DNA of 64,000 nucleotides from Butyrivibrio sp. AC2005 (GTDB lineage Bacteria; Bacillota; Clostridia; Lachnospirales; Lachnospiraceae), in contig NZ_AUJI01000011.1 in the NCBI RefSeq assembly GCF_000424145.1, positions 124,001 through 188,000 of the forward strand, read 5' to 3'. The position numbers and the translations under genes were made by a program. Positions 32,634 to 42,571 of this stretch are shown piece after piece. The notes under the pieces were generated by a model, which worked only from the letters and a program-made list of their open reading frames with translations, made no database searches and was not told where the DNA came from. The first letter of the stretch is position 1. Every line of letters starts with the position of its first letter.

Positions 32634-33518
32634 ATGGTATCAAAAGATCAAAAAAGGTGGAATATTGCAGCTAATATCGTCATGACTATCATGACAGCAC
32701 TGGCCATTCTTCCTTTCATACTGCTTATTATAGCTTCGTTTACTGAAGAGAATACGGCATTAAAATACGGATACAGTTATTTTCCGAAGGCTTTTTCACT
32801 TGATGCGTATGCGTATATATTACAAAATGCTTCGACCTTTGTAAGAGCTTACGGAATGACTATTGTTGTAACTGCGTTGGGAACGGCTGCTTCGATAGTA
32901 CTAACAGCACTTACAGCCTATGTGCTTTCAAAGAAGGGGCTGCCTGGTGGAAAAATACTCACATTGATTGTAGTATTTACCATGCTTTTTAATGGTGGAC
33001 TGGTAGCAACATATATCAGCTATGTTACGATATTTCATATCAAGAATACGCTATTTGCACTCGTATGTCCTTCTCTTTTAATGAATGCATTTAGCATTAT
33101 GCTGGTAAGAAATTACTTTGCAAACAGTATTCCTGAGGAAATATATGAGTCGGCCAGAATAGACGGGGCATCTGAGCTAACGATTTTTTTTAAGCTTGTG
33201 CTGCCTCTCTCTGTTCCGATTCTTGCAACCGTGGGACTTATGGCAGGCATTGCATATTGGAATGACTGGCAGAATGCGCTTTATTACGTCGATGATAAAA
33301 AACTCTATACAATTCAGGCAATCCTGAATTCAATAAATGATTCGATATCGGCACTTACTTCTCTTGGAGGCTCTGCGGGAGTAACTGTGGCAGATCTTCC
33401 TTCAACAACTATCAGAATGGCAGTTGCAGTTGTCGGAATACTACCGGTGCTTGTAGTATATCCCTTTTTCCAAAAATATTTTGCCGCCGGTTTGATGGCC
33501 GGTTCTGTAAAAGGATAA
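32634..33518 (+). CDS. CUT1 ABC transporter permease, YtcP/LplC type
   Basis: 294 residues with six helices and the EAA loop IYESARIDGASELTIFFKLVLPLSVP. GGGAGG sits just before the ATG. The C-terminus ends with PFFQKYFAAGLMAGSVKG, the usual last segment of this permease family. It is the last gene of the transporter; a terminator follows within 10 bp. Confidence 0.93.
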   Translation: MVSKDQKRWNIAANIVMTIMTALAILPFILLIIASFTEENTALKYGYSYFPKAFSLDAYAYILQNASTFVRAYGMTIVVTALGTAASIVLTALTAYVLSKKGLPGGKILTLIVVFTMLFNGGLVATYISYVTIFHIKNTLFALVCPSLLMNAFSIMLVRNYFANSIPEEIYESARIDGASELTIFFKLVLPLSVPILATVGLMAGIAYWNDWQNALYYVDDKKLYTIQAILNSINDSISALTSLGGSAGVTVADLPSTTIRMAVAVVGILPVLVVYPFFQKYFAAGLMAGSVKG

Positions 33519-33526
33519 GTCCTGTG

Positions 33527-33556
33527 AAAAGCCTCGCGTTTTGTGGGGCTTTTTTT
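33527..33556 (+). terminator. Intrinsic terminator after the CUT1 permeases
   Basis: AAAAGCCTCGC (33527-33537) pairs with GTGGGGCTTTT (33543-33553) using two G-U pairs, then TTT. It separates the transporter from the esterase-rhamnosidase unit, which has its own regulon site. Confidence 0.8.
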
Positions 33557-33573
33557 AAAATGGCAAATTGGTA

Positions 33574-33636
33574 TTAAAAAATGTCGGACTTAAAAAAAAT
33601 AAAGATGTGTATTATATGTGCTTCAAATAATAAAAT
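33574..33636 (+). promoter_or_regulatory. Regulon motif site 3 and promoter of the esterase-GH78 unit
   Basis: TTAAAAAATGTCGGACT has its core at 33582. The -10 is TAAAAT at 33631, exactly 49 bp later, within AAATAATAAAAT. A TGTGTAT half-site lies at 33606 (24 bp from the core). The -35 region is poor. Confidence 0.75.
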
Positions 33637-33670
33637 AGAAACATAATGGATAATATCAGAGAGGTGGAAA

Positions 33671-34702
33671 ATGAGATTTAGTCCTGAAAAAGAGAAAGAA
33701 ATAATTAAAATCTGGGGTGAAAAAATACCGGGAAATACCGGAGAGTCCAAGCATGACAGAATGAACTGGGATGATTCACTCTCTCCCGAGGATATGTTTG
33801 TTAAATATCCGGGAATATGGGATAAAACCACAGATAAAATTGGCGATATGCGTGGCAACGATACCATGGTATATCGTGAAGAAATAAAGGATGGTTATGC
33901 GAATGAAACATATGTTGATGAGCCTTTCATTGTTCCATATCTTGTACCCGGAAGTAAGAAATGCGTGATTTCCTGTCCGGGAGGTGCATATCTTACCAAG
34001 AGTATTGATAGCGAGGGAGCAGATATAGCCGAGTTTTTAAATGCAGCAGGAATAAGCTGTTTTGTTCTCTGGTACAGATCATATCCATACAAGGCTCCTT
34101 ACATGTTTCTTGATCTTCAGCGTGCAATCAGATATGTAAGATTCCATGCAGATGAATATGGGATTGATCCTGACAAGATAGCTACAGTAGGCTTTTCAGC
34201 AGGAGGAAATCTTGTTGGTGTTCAGGCAGTTATCACTCAGGATAATCCTGTGAATGTTGAAGGATATGTAAGTGATGAGATAGATAAAGTAGATGGAAAA
34301 CCAAATGCTGCAGGTCTTATCTATCCTGCTGTTACTGTTGCAGATGACAAGATTCAGGTTGTTATGGCGGATGTGGAAACCTACAATGATTCCGAAAAAC
34401 GAGCTGCCTTCGCTGCCAAATACGAATTAAAGGATCATGTTAATGAGGATGTATGCCCAATATTTATGTGTAACGCAGCTGATGATGATGTGATTGATGC
34501 ATACCATATGGTGGATTTTGCAAGGGCGCTCAGGGATAAGAAAATTCCTCACGAGCTTCATGTTTTCCCCTATGGAGGGCATGGCTTTGGTGGCTGTAAG
34601 CCGAATGATACAATATATTATCCCGGCTTTGTACCTCCGGATCTTACAGCCGTTTCACAGTGGAAAGATCTGTTTGTAACCTGGCTTAATAAAGTGCTGT
34701 GA
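33671..34702 (+). CDS. Alpha/beta-hydrolase carbohydrate esterase (BD-FAE/Aes-like)
   Basis: 343 residues, no signal peptide. The oxyanion segment CPGGAYLTKS and the nucleophile elbow GFSAGG (VGFSAGGNLVG) mark an alpha/beta hydrolase. HVFPYGGHGFGG at the C-terminus carries the catalytic His and a likely Asp precedes it in NAADDDVID. This family removes acetyl or feruloyl groups from plant oligosaccharides. AGAGGTGG precedes the ATG. It is probably cotranscribed with the rhamnosidase after an 83-bp gap, so it may deacetylate rhamnosylated substrates. Confidence 0.82.
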   Translation: MRFSPEKEKEIIKIWGEKIPGNTGESKHDRMNWDDSLSPEDMFVKYPGIWDKTTDKIGDMRGNDTMVYREEIKDGYANETYVDEPFIVPYLVPGSKKCVISCPGGAYLTKSIDSEGADIAEFLNAAGISCFVLWYRSYPYKAPYMFLDLQRAIRYVRFHADEYGIDPDKIATVGFSAGGNLVGVQAVITQDNPVNVEGYVSDEIDKVDGKPNAAGLIYPAVTVADDKIQVVMADVETYNDSEKRAAFAAKYELKDHVNEDVCPIFMCNAADDDVIDAYHMVDFARALRDKKIPHELHVFPYGGHGFGGCKPNDTIYYPGFVPPDLTAVSQWKDLFVTWLNKVL

Positions 34703-34785
34703 TTTGCGAGATATTTCTCCTTGCAGCAAGGTGACAGTGAAGCGGTCGTATTAGGAAGATGGCATAGAAATAGTAAGAGGTATTT

Positions 34786-37599
34786 ATGAAAATAACAAGA
34801 GCAAAACTTAACGGAATAATTAACCCAATCGGATATGATTTTAAAAATCTTATAGCATCCTGGAATGTGGAAGAGACAGATGCGAAGACATTAAAAAATG
34901 GCGTGCTGGAGGTGGCTGCAGACAGGGACTTTACTGAGATTCTCTACAGAAAAGAATCTGCTGACCTGGATCAGACAGGTGAAGTTATCAATGGTGATAA
35001 GGTAAATGTTGAGCTTAAGCCCCGCACCGTATATTTCTGGCGCGTAACGATTACAGGCGACAACGGAGATACTGCAGTCTCAGATGTGCAATACTTTGAG
35101 ACTGGAAAGATGGACGAAGCCTGGACAGGAAAATGGATTGCAGCAGAGGATGGTGCTAAATATCATCCGATTTTCAGAAAAGACATTGAGCTTAGGGAAA
35201 AGCCTGTGAAGGCCAGACTTTATGCGAGTTGCCTTGGTGTATTTGAGGCATATCTTGATGGTGAGAAAATCGGAGATGAGGTTCTGACTCCTTACATCAA
35301 TGATTATGAAACAGGAATGCAGATTATTGCATTTGATGTGACAGACAAAATAGGTGAAAAAAGTCAGCTCGATATCCAGGTCGCTAAGGGCTGGTATATG
35401 AGTAACTTCGGTCTTGAGGGCGGCCATAATTTCGGTGACAGAATGGAGGCCATTGCTGAGCTCCATGTGGACTTTGCTGATGGAAGCCATGAAGTAATCG
35501 GAACTGACAATACCTGGAAGGTACTGAAAAATGATGTTATCGAATCCGGAATTTATTACGGAGAAGATCTGGATAGAACAGCAGGAACACCTGAAATCGG
35601 TAATGCTGTCGAAGTAAAGGCAGAGAGAGCACTTCTTGACAGATACAGTATTCCGGTAATTGTAAAAGAGATACTTCCCGCAAAAGAAATAATCCATACT
35701 CCTGCAGGTGAAACTGTAGTTGATTTTGGACAGAATCATGCAGGCGTAATGGAGTTTGATGCTGATTTTCCTGCAGGTACAAAGATAATAATTTCCTGCG
35801 GAGAGATACTTCAGAAGGGCAATTTCTTCAACAAGAATTACCGCGAAGCAAGATCTCAGTTCACTTATATATCTGATGGAAGGAAAGAGACAGTACATCC
35901 CAGGTTCACTTTTTTCGGATACCGCTATCTGAAAATTGAAGGTTGGCCGGAGGAGACCGTACTTACAACTGACAAGATAAGATCCCGTGTACTGTATTCA
36001 GATATGGAACGCACAGGTTATATTGAGACCAGTAACGAAAAAATCAACAGGCTCTATGAGAACTGCATCTGGGGACAAAAATCCAACTTCCTTGACATGC
36101 CCACAGACTGTCCACAGAGAAATGAGAGACTTGGCTGGACAGGTGATGCGCAGGTATTTTCTCAGACAGCCAGCTACAACATGGATACCCGTGCCTTCTA
36201 CAGGAAGTTCCTTCGCGATCTTGCACTTGATGCAAAGCGTCACGAGGGAGGCGTTGCAAGCTTCCTGCCCAATACAGCCAATAACCTTGCGGGAGTTGGA
36301 AGCATCTGGGCAGATGTAAGCACAATAGTTCCCAATGTACTTTATAATACCTTCGGTTCTCTGGAGAATACCAAAGAACACTATGAAATGATGAAGGGCT
36401 GGGTAGAGTACATGCATCGAAATGATGCAGAGCATGGCGACAAGGGGTTCTTCATTTTGCCTTTCCAATTTGGCGACTGGCTTGGTCTTGATGGAATAAC
36501 TGAGCAGAGCTTCAAGGGAGGGACCAATGACGACTACCTTGCTGCAATCTATTACTATCGCTCAACAGTCATAACAGCACAGATGGCAGAGAGGCTTGGA
36601 CTCAAAGAGGATAAGAAAAAATATGATGCCCTTGCAGAAAAGGTAAAGAGCGCAATTCTTGATGAGTACTTCTCAAAGACAGGACGTCTTGCCTGTGATA
36701 CTCAGGCAGCATATATTGTTGCACTTGCCTTCGATGTATATGTGGACAGGGATAAGCTCATAGAGCAGTTCATTGACAGACTTAATAAGGACTGTTACCA
36801 GATAAAATGCGGTTTTGTGGGAGCACCTCTTCTTTGTACCACTCTTGCAAAAATCGGAAGAATGGATCTGGCATATCATTTCCTGTTTAATGAAGGGTTC
36901 CCAAGCTGGCTCTACTGCGTAAATCTTGGAGCTACCACAATCTGGGAGAGATGGAATTCGGTTATGCCTGATGGAACAATATGTGATGAGGGAATGAACT
37001 CCCTTAACCACTATTCCTACGGAACGGTCGTGCAGTTTATGTATGAGTACATAGGAGGACTTCGTCCCGCCACTGAAGGCTTTAAGAGTGCAATAATTGC
37101 ACCGCAGCCTTCCATGAAATTCAGACATTTTAATTCATCTATGGTAACTGCAGCAGGAAAATATGTATCCAATTGGAAAATCGGGGAGGACGGAATATTT
37201 ACATTAAATATTGAAGTGCCGTTTAACGGAAGTGCTAAAGTAACTCTTCCCAGATTTAGTAGAAGAAAGCTTGCAGTTACAGGTTTTGATGCAGAAACTA
37301 TTGATGAAAGTGGAGCAGTGGTACTTCCAGCAGGAAAGTATGAAATCAGCTACGTGCCTTCAAGAGATTATCGATGCGTGTACGGACCTGAAACCAGGCT
37401 CTCCGAGCTTGAGAAGGACGAAGAAGTGATGGCACTTCTTGAGAAGGAGCTTCCCCCTGCCTACGGAATAATCCGTAAGCATGATAAGGAAAACGGCAAT
37501 CATACCTTGGGCGAGCTGCCATTCCTGTTCTTTATGGGCTTTACACCTGAAAAGGTAGGCCCTGTTAATGAAAAGATATTCAATTTTAAGAGATGGTAA
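34786..37599 (+). CDS. Alpha-L-rhamnosidase, GH78
   Basis: 937 residues, no signal peptide, so intracellular. The order is the classic one: an FnIII-like N-terminal domain (about 1-110), two beta domains (Bac_rhamnosid_N and Bac_rhamnosid), an (alpha/alpha)6 barrel, and a C-terminal jelly-roll. The GH78 hallmark DMPTDCPQRNERLGWTGDAQ places the general-acid Glu at residue 447 (RNER). A later TTIWERWNSVMPDG carries a second conserved Glu. The enzyme frees terminal L-rhamnose from flavonoid glycosides, saponins or rhamnogalacturonan. Released rhamnose could feed rhaA-rhaD-rhaB 10 kb downstream. A fully extra tail after the jelly-roll (ELPPAYGIIRKHDKENG on) is seen, with no known role. Confidence 0.94.
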   Translation: MKITRAKLNGIINPIGYDFKNLIASWNVEETDAKTLKNGVLEVAADRDFTEILYRKESADLDQTGEVINGDKVNVELKPRTVYFWRVTITGDNGDTAVSDVQYFETGKMDEAWTGKWIAAEDGAKYHPIFRKDIELREKPVKARLYASCLGVFEAYLDGEKIGDEVLTPYINDYETGMQIIAFDVTDKIGEKSQLDIQVAKGWYMSNFGLEGGHNFGDRMEAIAELHVDFADGSHEVIGTDNTWKVLKNDVIESGIYYGEDLDRTAGTPEIGNAVEVKAERALLDRYSIPVIVKEILPAKEIIHTPAGETVVDFGQNHAGVMEFDADFPAGTKIIISCGEILQKGNFFNKNYREARSQFTYISDGRKETVHPRFTFFGYRYLKIEGWPEETVLTTDKIRSRVLYSDMERTGYIETSNEKINRLYENCIWGQKSNFLDMPTDCPQRNERLGWTGDAQVFSQTASYNMDTRAFYRKFLRDLALDAKRHEGGVASFLPNTANNLAGVGSIWADVSTIVPNVLYNTFGSLENTKEHYEMMKGWVEYMHRNDAEHGDKGFFILPFQFGDWLGLDGITEQSFKGGTNDDYLAAIYYYRSTVITAQMAERLGLKEDKKKYDALAEKVKSAILDEYFSKTGRLACDTQAAYIVALAFDVYVDRDKLIEQFIDRLNKDCYQIKCGFVGAPLLCTTLAKIGRMDLAYHFLFNEGFPSWLYCVNLGATTIWERWNSVMPDGTICDEGMNSLNHYSYGTVVQFMYEYIGGLRPATEGFKSAIIAPQPSMKFRHFNSSMVTAAGKYVSNWKIGEDGIFTLNIEVPFNGSAKVTLPRFSRRKLAVTGFDAETIDESGAVVLPAGKYEISYVPSRDYRCVYGPETRLSELEKDEEVMALLEKELPPAYGIIRKHDKENGNHTLGELPFLFFMGFTPEKVGPVNEKIFNFKRW

Positions 37600-37610
37600 A
37601 ACTATAGTAT

Positions 37611-37658
37611 AAAGTGCCTCGTCACCCTTAAAAGTATTCTGGTAACGAGGCACTTTTA
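37611..37658. terminator. Bidirectional terminator between GH78 and the convergent chemoreceptor gene
   Basis: AAAGTGCCTCGT (37611-37622) pairs with ACGAGGCACTTT (37645-37656) with further pairing of ACC and GGT inside. A tracts and T tracts flank both sides, so it can serve both converging genes. Confidence 0.85.
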
Positions 37659-37676
37659 TGTTAAATAGGATATAAA

Positions 37677-39710
37677 TTATACTTTGAATACATTTATAAG
37701 GTTTTCTATTTCTTCTGAAGAATCACTTACAGCGGTAGCACTGTGATCAACACCTTTAGAATTCTCTGCAACCATCTCAGCGCTGGATGTGAGGTGTGTT
37801 GCGGTAGCACTTACTTCCTGAGTACTTGCTGACTGTTCCTCTGAAATGGCTGCCATAGAGGTTGCAATTTCATCTACACTGCCGACTTTGGATATCATTT
37901 CTCCAACAATATCGCTGGTTTCGTCAAGACTCTTGAAGATTTCTTCAAAGGTAGCGCCTGCAGTATCAACAGCATCCATGTTAGAGCGAATCTCATCCAT
38001 GTTGGATTGAGATTTGCGTGAAAGCTCCTCAATCTGAATAGTGATATCCTTTATGATGGAAGATATCTGTTGGGTTGAATCAGCAGAGTTCTGCGCAAGC
38101 TGTCCAATTTCCTGTGCAACAACGGCAAAACCTTTTCCGGCTTCACCTGCTCTTGCAGCTTCAATGGATGCATTAAGTGACAGGAGATTAGTCTGGCTGG
38201 AGATGGAATTGATCATATCTACGATTGAGTTAATCTTCTGGGCGGACTCTCCAACTACCGAAACAACCTCGTTCATATCTGACATTGATTGTGATATTCC
38301 TGTCATACCATTCTGGACAATTTCCATGTCTCGCTGTCCGTCTTTTGCCTTAGTAACAAGAGAATCCATGACATCTCTTGTCCGCTGGCTCTTGTCTGTG
38401 AGGTCTGATACCTCCTGGGCAAGGGTTGTTGCCTGATTGGCAAGTTCTGTCACAGCGTCTGCCATATCATCCATAGCACCCTGTATCTGTTGCATGGCCT
38501 TTGACTGTTCATCGGCCTGGTAATTCAGGTCGCTTGATGCACTCTTTGAATTATTTGCTTCTCCTGAGAGTTTTTCAGTTACATCTTTCATCTTTATCAG
38601 GGTATCACGCATCTGAGCAACATAATCAGCCATATTGTTGTTCATAAGGCCTATTTCATTTTCGCCTCCGCGTGTGCCTTTAGCTATCTCTACAGTGAAG
38701 TCACCCTGGGATATACGTGTGATATTATCTGTAAGTCTGCTGACAGGTTTTGCAATCATTGCGTTAAGTACGAAGAGCATAACAACGCTGCCGGAAAGTA
38801 TTATTATTACCCCAATTACAGCAATGATGATAATAAATTTGTTTAATTCAGCCAGTACATCGCTCTCTTTTACGAAGGATGCCAGGTACCAGTTTGTACC
38901 GCTTACCGCATCAATAGAAACGTAGTAATCAGCACCATCAGTTCCGTGAAGAACGAATACATCACTTCTTCCGCCGGAGGTTGTTATCTTGGAAATCTCC
39001 TGAATAAAGTTATCATTAGGATATTCTGAAACATCCTTACCTATCTGATCTGTTGCGGGTGATGCAACTATTATGGTTCCATCAAACATCATTGTTGAAC
39101 CTGTTCCAAGTGGCTTATAGGCACTGGCAGTTTTGGAAATTCCGGATAATACGATATCTGTGGAGAGGACACCGGATCTTCCGTCAGTCAGTGTCACACC
39201 GCGAGACCCACAGACAACCATTTGCCCTGTTGTCAGATCTACCGAAGGATCTCCGAGTACTATGCTGGACTTTCCCTGTCCGTTCTGGTACCAGGCTCTG
39301 GTTGTCGGATCATAGCCTTCGTCAGGAACCCAACCGCCGCCATCATAGAAGTAATCTTTACCAAAGGCAAGGTATACATCGCTGACTACTCCGGGATAGG
39401 CTTTCATTCCGGGTTCCAAGGATTTTAAGATTGCAGCATCATCTGCGTAGTCTGAAACCTGAAGTGTATCGGCATACGCATTGTAATAGGAAACAATACC
39501 CTCCATCATTCCGGAGATGTCGGACGCATTTTTTCTTGCTTCCTGCTGTAGTCCGTTCTTCGCGCTATCAATAATGATATTTCTTGCATTAAAAGCCAGA
39601 AAAATAGTAACAAATGCAATTGCAGATATTACCATAGGCAGCAGGATTGCAAGTAGTTGCCCGGTAATATGCTTGCTCATTACTTTAGTGCCGTTTTCGT
39701 TATTCGCCAT
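37677..39710 (-). CDS. Methyl-accepting chemotaxis protein with dCache sensor
   Basis: The ATG at 39708-39710 is chosen because GGAGG lies 9 bp upstream; a longer frame has no such site. The 677-residue product has an N-terminal TM, a periplasmic/extracellular dCache domain (about 60-300, with YYNAYADTLQV and WVPDEGYDPTTRAWY), a second TM, a HAMP domain (ISQGDFTVEIAKG), and the signalling helix hairpin with INSISSQTNLLSLNASIEAARAGEAGKGFAVVAQEI. It is transcribed opposite to the GH2 gene and next to the glycan regulon, so it may steer the cell to the same plant sugars. Its ligand is unknown. Confidence 0.93.
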   Translation of the reverse strand: MANNENGTKVMSKHITGQLLAILLPMVISAIAFVTIFLAFNARNIIIDSAKNGLQQEARKNASDISGMMEGIVSYYNAYADTLQVSDYADDAAILKSLEPGMKAYPGVVSDVYLAFGKDYFYDGGGWVPDEGYDPTTRAWYQNGQGKSSIVLGDPSVDLTTGQMVVCGSRGVTLTDGRSGVLSTDIVLSGISKTASAYKPLGTGSTMMFDGTIIVASPATDQIGKDVSEYPNDNFIQEISKITTSGGRSDVFVLHGTDGADYYVSIDAVSGTNWYLASFVKESDVLAELNKFIIIIAVIGVIIILSGSVVMLFVLNAMIAKPVSRLTDNITRISQGDFTVEIAKGTRGGENEIGLMNNNMADYVAQMRDTLIKMKDVTEKLSGEANNSKSASSDLNYQADEQSKAMQQIQGAMDDMADAVTELANQATTLAQEVSDLTDKSQRTRDVMDSLVTKAKDGQRDMEIVQNGMTGISQSMSDMNEVVSVVGESAQKINSIVDMINSISSQTNLLSLNASIEAARAGEAGKGFAVVAQEIGQLAQNSADSTQQISSIIKDITIQIEELSRKSQSNMDEIRSNMDAVDTAGATFEEIFKSLDETSDIVGEMISKVGSVDEIATSMAAISEEQSASTQEVSATATHLTSSAEMVAENSKGVDHSATAVSDSSEEIENLINVFKV

Positions 39711-39810
39711 AGTATAATCCTCCATTGCAGATTGTAGTAACATGATTATATTTTAAGCGATATAGCGTAATGGAGGATAAATCGTGTATTAATTATTTAT
39801 TATTTTTATA

Positions 39811-39873
39811 TTAATAAATGTCGGATTCTCCGCAAATTAAGAAGTGTTCCATCTAAACCTCAAATTATAGAAT
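39811..39873 (+). promoter_or_regulatory. Regulon motif site 4 and promoter of the GH2 gene
   Basis: TTAATAAATGTCGGATT has its core at 39819; the -10 TAGAAT is at 39868, 49 bp later. A TGTTCCA half-site is at 39845 (26 bp from the core). The site lies in the divergent gap with the chemoreceptor gene, which could share its control. Confidence 0.75.
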
Positions 39874-39927
39874 TGCTTATGAACAGACTAATTTGTGCAT
39901 AACGCAGTATTTAAGAGGTGGAACATA

Positions 39928-42387
39928 ATGAAAAAAACAAAATGGAACGATAACTGGCTTTTCTGGAACAGCAAGAATGCCTTTGCTCTAGTGTGGAGCA
40001 TTCCTGAAAATGCGAGAAAAATTACACTTCCCCATGATGCGATGATAGAGACAGAGACCCATGCTGATTCGCTTAATGGTGGCAATACAGGATTCTATGA
40101 TGGTGGTTCCTATACTTATGTGAAGTTTTTTGAATCAAAAAAGGGTGACAGAAGCAGGAATATAATGCTCTTATTTGAGGGTGCTTACATGAATACCTTT
40201 GTCTATGTTAATGGTCAGCTTGCTGCTAACAGACCTTATGGATATTCAGAGTTCACAGTTCCGATTTCTCAGTTTTTAAAGGAAGAGGGCGAGAATGAAA
40301 TTCGCGTTCAGGTGAGAAACAATGCATGTCAGAACAGCCGCTGGTACACAGGCTCCGGAATCTACAGAGACGTATACCTTCTTGAAGCGGATAATACCTA
40401 TATAAAGGAAAACAGCTTCCTGATAACTACTGAAGAATGTAATGAAGAAGAGGCAACAGTACATCTTAAGGCATCTGTAAGGAATGCGGATATAGCGCCA
40501 AAAGACCTTGTTATCAGCTTTGGAATTTTGGACAGGAATGGAGAGCTTATTGCTTCCGATCAAAAGGTAATCAGCGCTAAGGCTAATTCTGAGATGACTG
40601 TTTTTTCAAGATTATATGTAGACAAGCCATCACTTTGGTCTGATGAAAATCCCGCACTTTATAAGGCTGAAGTTACGGTGTTCGAAGCAAAGGAAGAGAA
40701 TGACGGGCAGACAGGCTGCGGAGAACCTCTGGATGATGAAGCGGAGATCTTCGGTATCAGAAAGCTGAGACTTGATGCAAAGCATGGCCTTAGAGTGAAC
40801 GGAAAAAGTGTTAAGCTTCGTGGAGCCTGCATTCACCACGACAGTGGAATCTTAGGGGCAAAGACTTTTTATGAAGCTGAATACAGAAGAGTTGCTATAT
40901 TAAAAAAAGCCGGCTTTAATGCCATAAGAATGTCTCATCACCCTGCGGCACCTGCACTTGTAAAGGCCTGTGATGAACTCGGAATGTATATCATGGATGA
41001 AGCCTTTGATATGTGGACCAGGGCAAAATCAGACTATGACTATAATCTGTATTTCATGGACTGGTGGGAGCGTGATGTGGAAGCGATGGTCATGAAGGAC
41101 TACAACCATCCTTCCGTTATTCTGTATTCAATCGGTAATGAAATTCCTGAGATCGGAACAGATGAAGGCGCAAGGCTTGCTGCAGAAATCAGCGGACTTT
41201 GCCACAAGCTGGATCCTAACAGATATACCCTTGCTTCAATAAACGGAGTGTTTGCGGCAGGAGATGCTGTGCCTAAGATTACTGCAGATGTTGCTGCATC
41301 TGTAGAAGATGGTGATGATTCCATAAACGTAAATGATTTCATGACTATCATGGATAAGTACATGGATAAAATTGTCGTACATCCTGAGATCACAAAGCGT
41401 CTGGACAAGGCCTGTGCAGCAACTGACATAGCAGGTTATAACTACATGACAGCACGTTACAGCCTTGATGCCAAAAAGGCTCCTAACCGTGTTATTGTCG
41501 GTAGTGAAACCTATCCTCCTGAGATTGCTGTAAACTGGAGAGAGGTTACAAAATACCCTCAGGTTATCGGAGATTTCACCTGGACAGGTTGGGACTACCT
41601 GGGAGAAGCAGGCGTAGGAATTCCTGCATATAAATTCGGTGAGGGCGGCTTTGGCGCACAGTTCCCTGCTAAGCTTGCTTATACAGGAGATATTGATATC
41701 ACAGGCTTTAGAAGACCTTTATCATATTACAGGGAGATTGTTTTCGGACTAAGAAAAGCTCCTTATATAGCAGTTCAGGATCCCGCACACTATGGCGAGA
41801 ATCTGATAAAGACACCCTGGGTAATGAGTGATACTGTTTCAGGATGGACCTTTAGCGGATATGAAAATAAGCCGGTTGTGGTTGAGGTTTATTCTTCAGG
41901 GGATGAGGTGGAATTATTACTTGATGAAAAATCCATAGGAAAGAAAAAGGTTGTGGAAGAGGATAACTGCAGAACTCTTTTTGAAACAACTTATCAGCCG
42001 GGAACCTTAAAAGCTGTGGCATACAAAGATGGCGAGAACATAGGAGAATATGAGCTAACTACTGCAGTGGGAGATATGAAGCTTTTTGCTGAGGTAGATG
42101 GAAATATATTGGAAGATAGTGAGATAGTATACGTGAATCTTTCTCTTCAGGACTCTGATGGAGATGTTTTCATAAACTCTGATCAGAGTATTACGCTTGA
42201 GCTTGAAGGTGACGCTGAGCTTTTAGGCTTTGGATCAGGTAATCCCAAAGAGCAGGAGCCTTATAGTAGCAATACTTCAAATACCTGGAATGGACGTGCC
42301 CTGGCTATTGTCCGTAAGATACCGGGAAAAAAAGTCGTTCTCAAGGCAGCTATAGATTCAGGTATTAAAACTGAAATAATACTGTGA
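39928..42387 (+). CDS. GH2 glycoside hydrolase
   Basis: The ATG at 39928 follows AGAGGTGG. The 819-residue protein has no signal peptide. An N-terminal sugar-binding jelly-roll (AYMNTFVYVNGQLAANRPYGYSEF; RVQVRNNACQNSRWYTGSGIYRDVYL), an immunoglobulin-like domain, a TIM barrel (RGACIHHDSGILG; NAIRMSHHP; IMDEAFDMW), and two C-terminal domains are in GH2 order. The acid/base Glu405 is in SIGNEIPEIG and the nucleophile Glu527 in VIVGSETYPPE. Activity could be beta-galactosidase, beta-glucuronidase or related; the sequence does not decide. It is under regulon site 4, followed by a terminator and the GPH symporter gene. Confidence 0.92.
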   Translation: MKKTKWNDNWLFWNSKNAFALVWSIPENARKITLPHDAMIETETHADSLNGGNTGFYDGGSYTYVKFFESKKGDRSRNIMLLFEGAYMNTFVYVNGQLAANRPYGYSEFTVPISQFLKEEGENEIRVQVRNNACQNSRWYTGSGIYRDVYLLEADNTYIKENSFLITTEECNEEEATVHLKASVRNADIAPKDLVISFGILDRNGELIASDQKVISAKANSEMTVFSRLYVDKPSLWSDENPALYKAEVTVFEAKEENDGQTGCGEPLDDEAEIFGIRKLRLDAKHGLRVNGKSVKLRGACIHHDSGILGAKTFYEAEYRRVAILKKAGFNAIRMSHHPAAPALVKACDELGMYIMDEAFDMWTRAKSDYDYNLYFMDWWERDVEAMVMKDYNHPSVILYSIGNEIPEIGTDEGARLAAEISGLCHKLDPNRYTLASINGVFAAGDAVPKITADVAASVEDGDDSINVNDFMTIMDKYMDKIVVHPEITKRLDKACAATDIAGYNYMTARYSLDAKKAPNRVIVGSETYPPEIAVNWREVTKYPQVIGDFTWTGWDYLGEAGVGIPAYKFGEGGFGAQFPAKLAYTGDIDITGFRRPLSYYREIVFGLRKAPYIAVQDPAHYGENLIKTPWVMSDTVSGWTFSGYENKPVVVEVYSSGDEVELLLDEKSIGKKKVVEEDNCRTLFETTYQPGTLKAVAYKDGENIGEYELTTAVGDMKLFAEVDGNILEDSEIVYVNLSLQDSDGDVFINSDQSITLELEGDAELLGFGSGNPKEQEPYSSNTSNTWNGRALAIVRKIPGKKVVLKAAIDSGIKTEIIL

Positions 42388-42432
42388 TAGAAAATTAAAT
42401 AATTCGAGATATCATGTAATATAATGTAGTTT

Positions 42433-42490
42433 CCCCGATAACTGTCCGGAATCTAAAATATTAGGCCGGATTATTATCGGGGATTTTTAT
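42433..42490 (+). terminator. Intrinsic terminator after GH2
   Basis: CCCCGATAA (42433-42441) pairs with TTATCGGGG (42474-42482), and CCGG pairs inside the hairpin (TCCGGA / GCCGGA). A T-rich tail follows. It ends before regulon site 5. Confidence 0.8.
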
Positions 42491-42506
42491 TTATATTTAT
42501 GCATCT

Positions 42507-42571
42507 TAAAAAATGTCGGATATAGATAAACATATTACATGGAGCAGGAAGTATTACCTTGCTATTATAAT
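42507..42571 (+). promoter_or_regulatory. Regulon motif site 5 and promoter of the GPH symporter
   Basis: TTAAAAAATGTCGGATA has its core at 42514. TATTAT is at 42563, exactly 49 bp later, with TATAAT overlapping at 42566. This promoter lies inside a longer upstream reading frame and therefore supports the shorter start at 42630. Confidence 0.72.
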
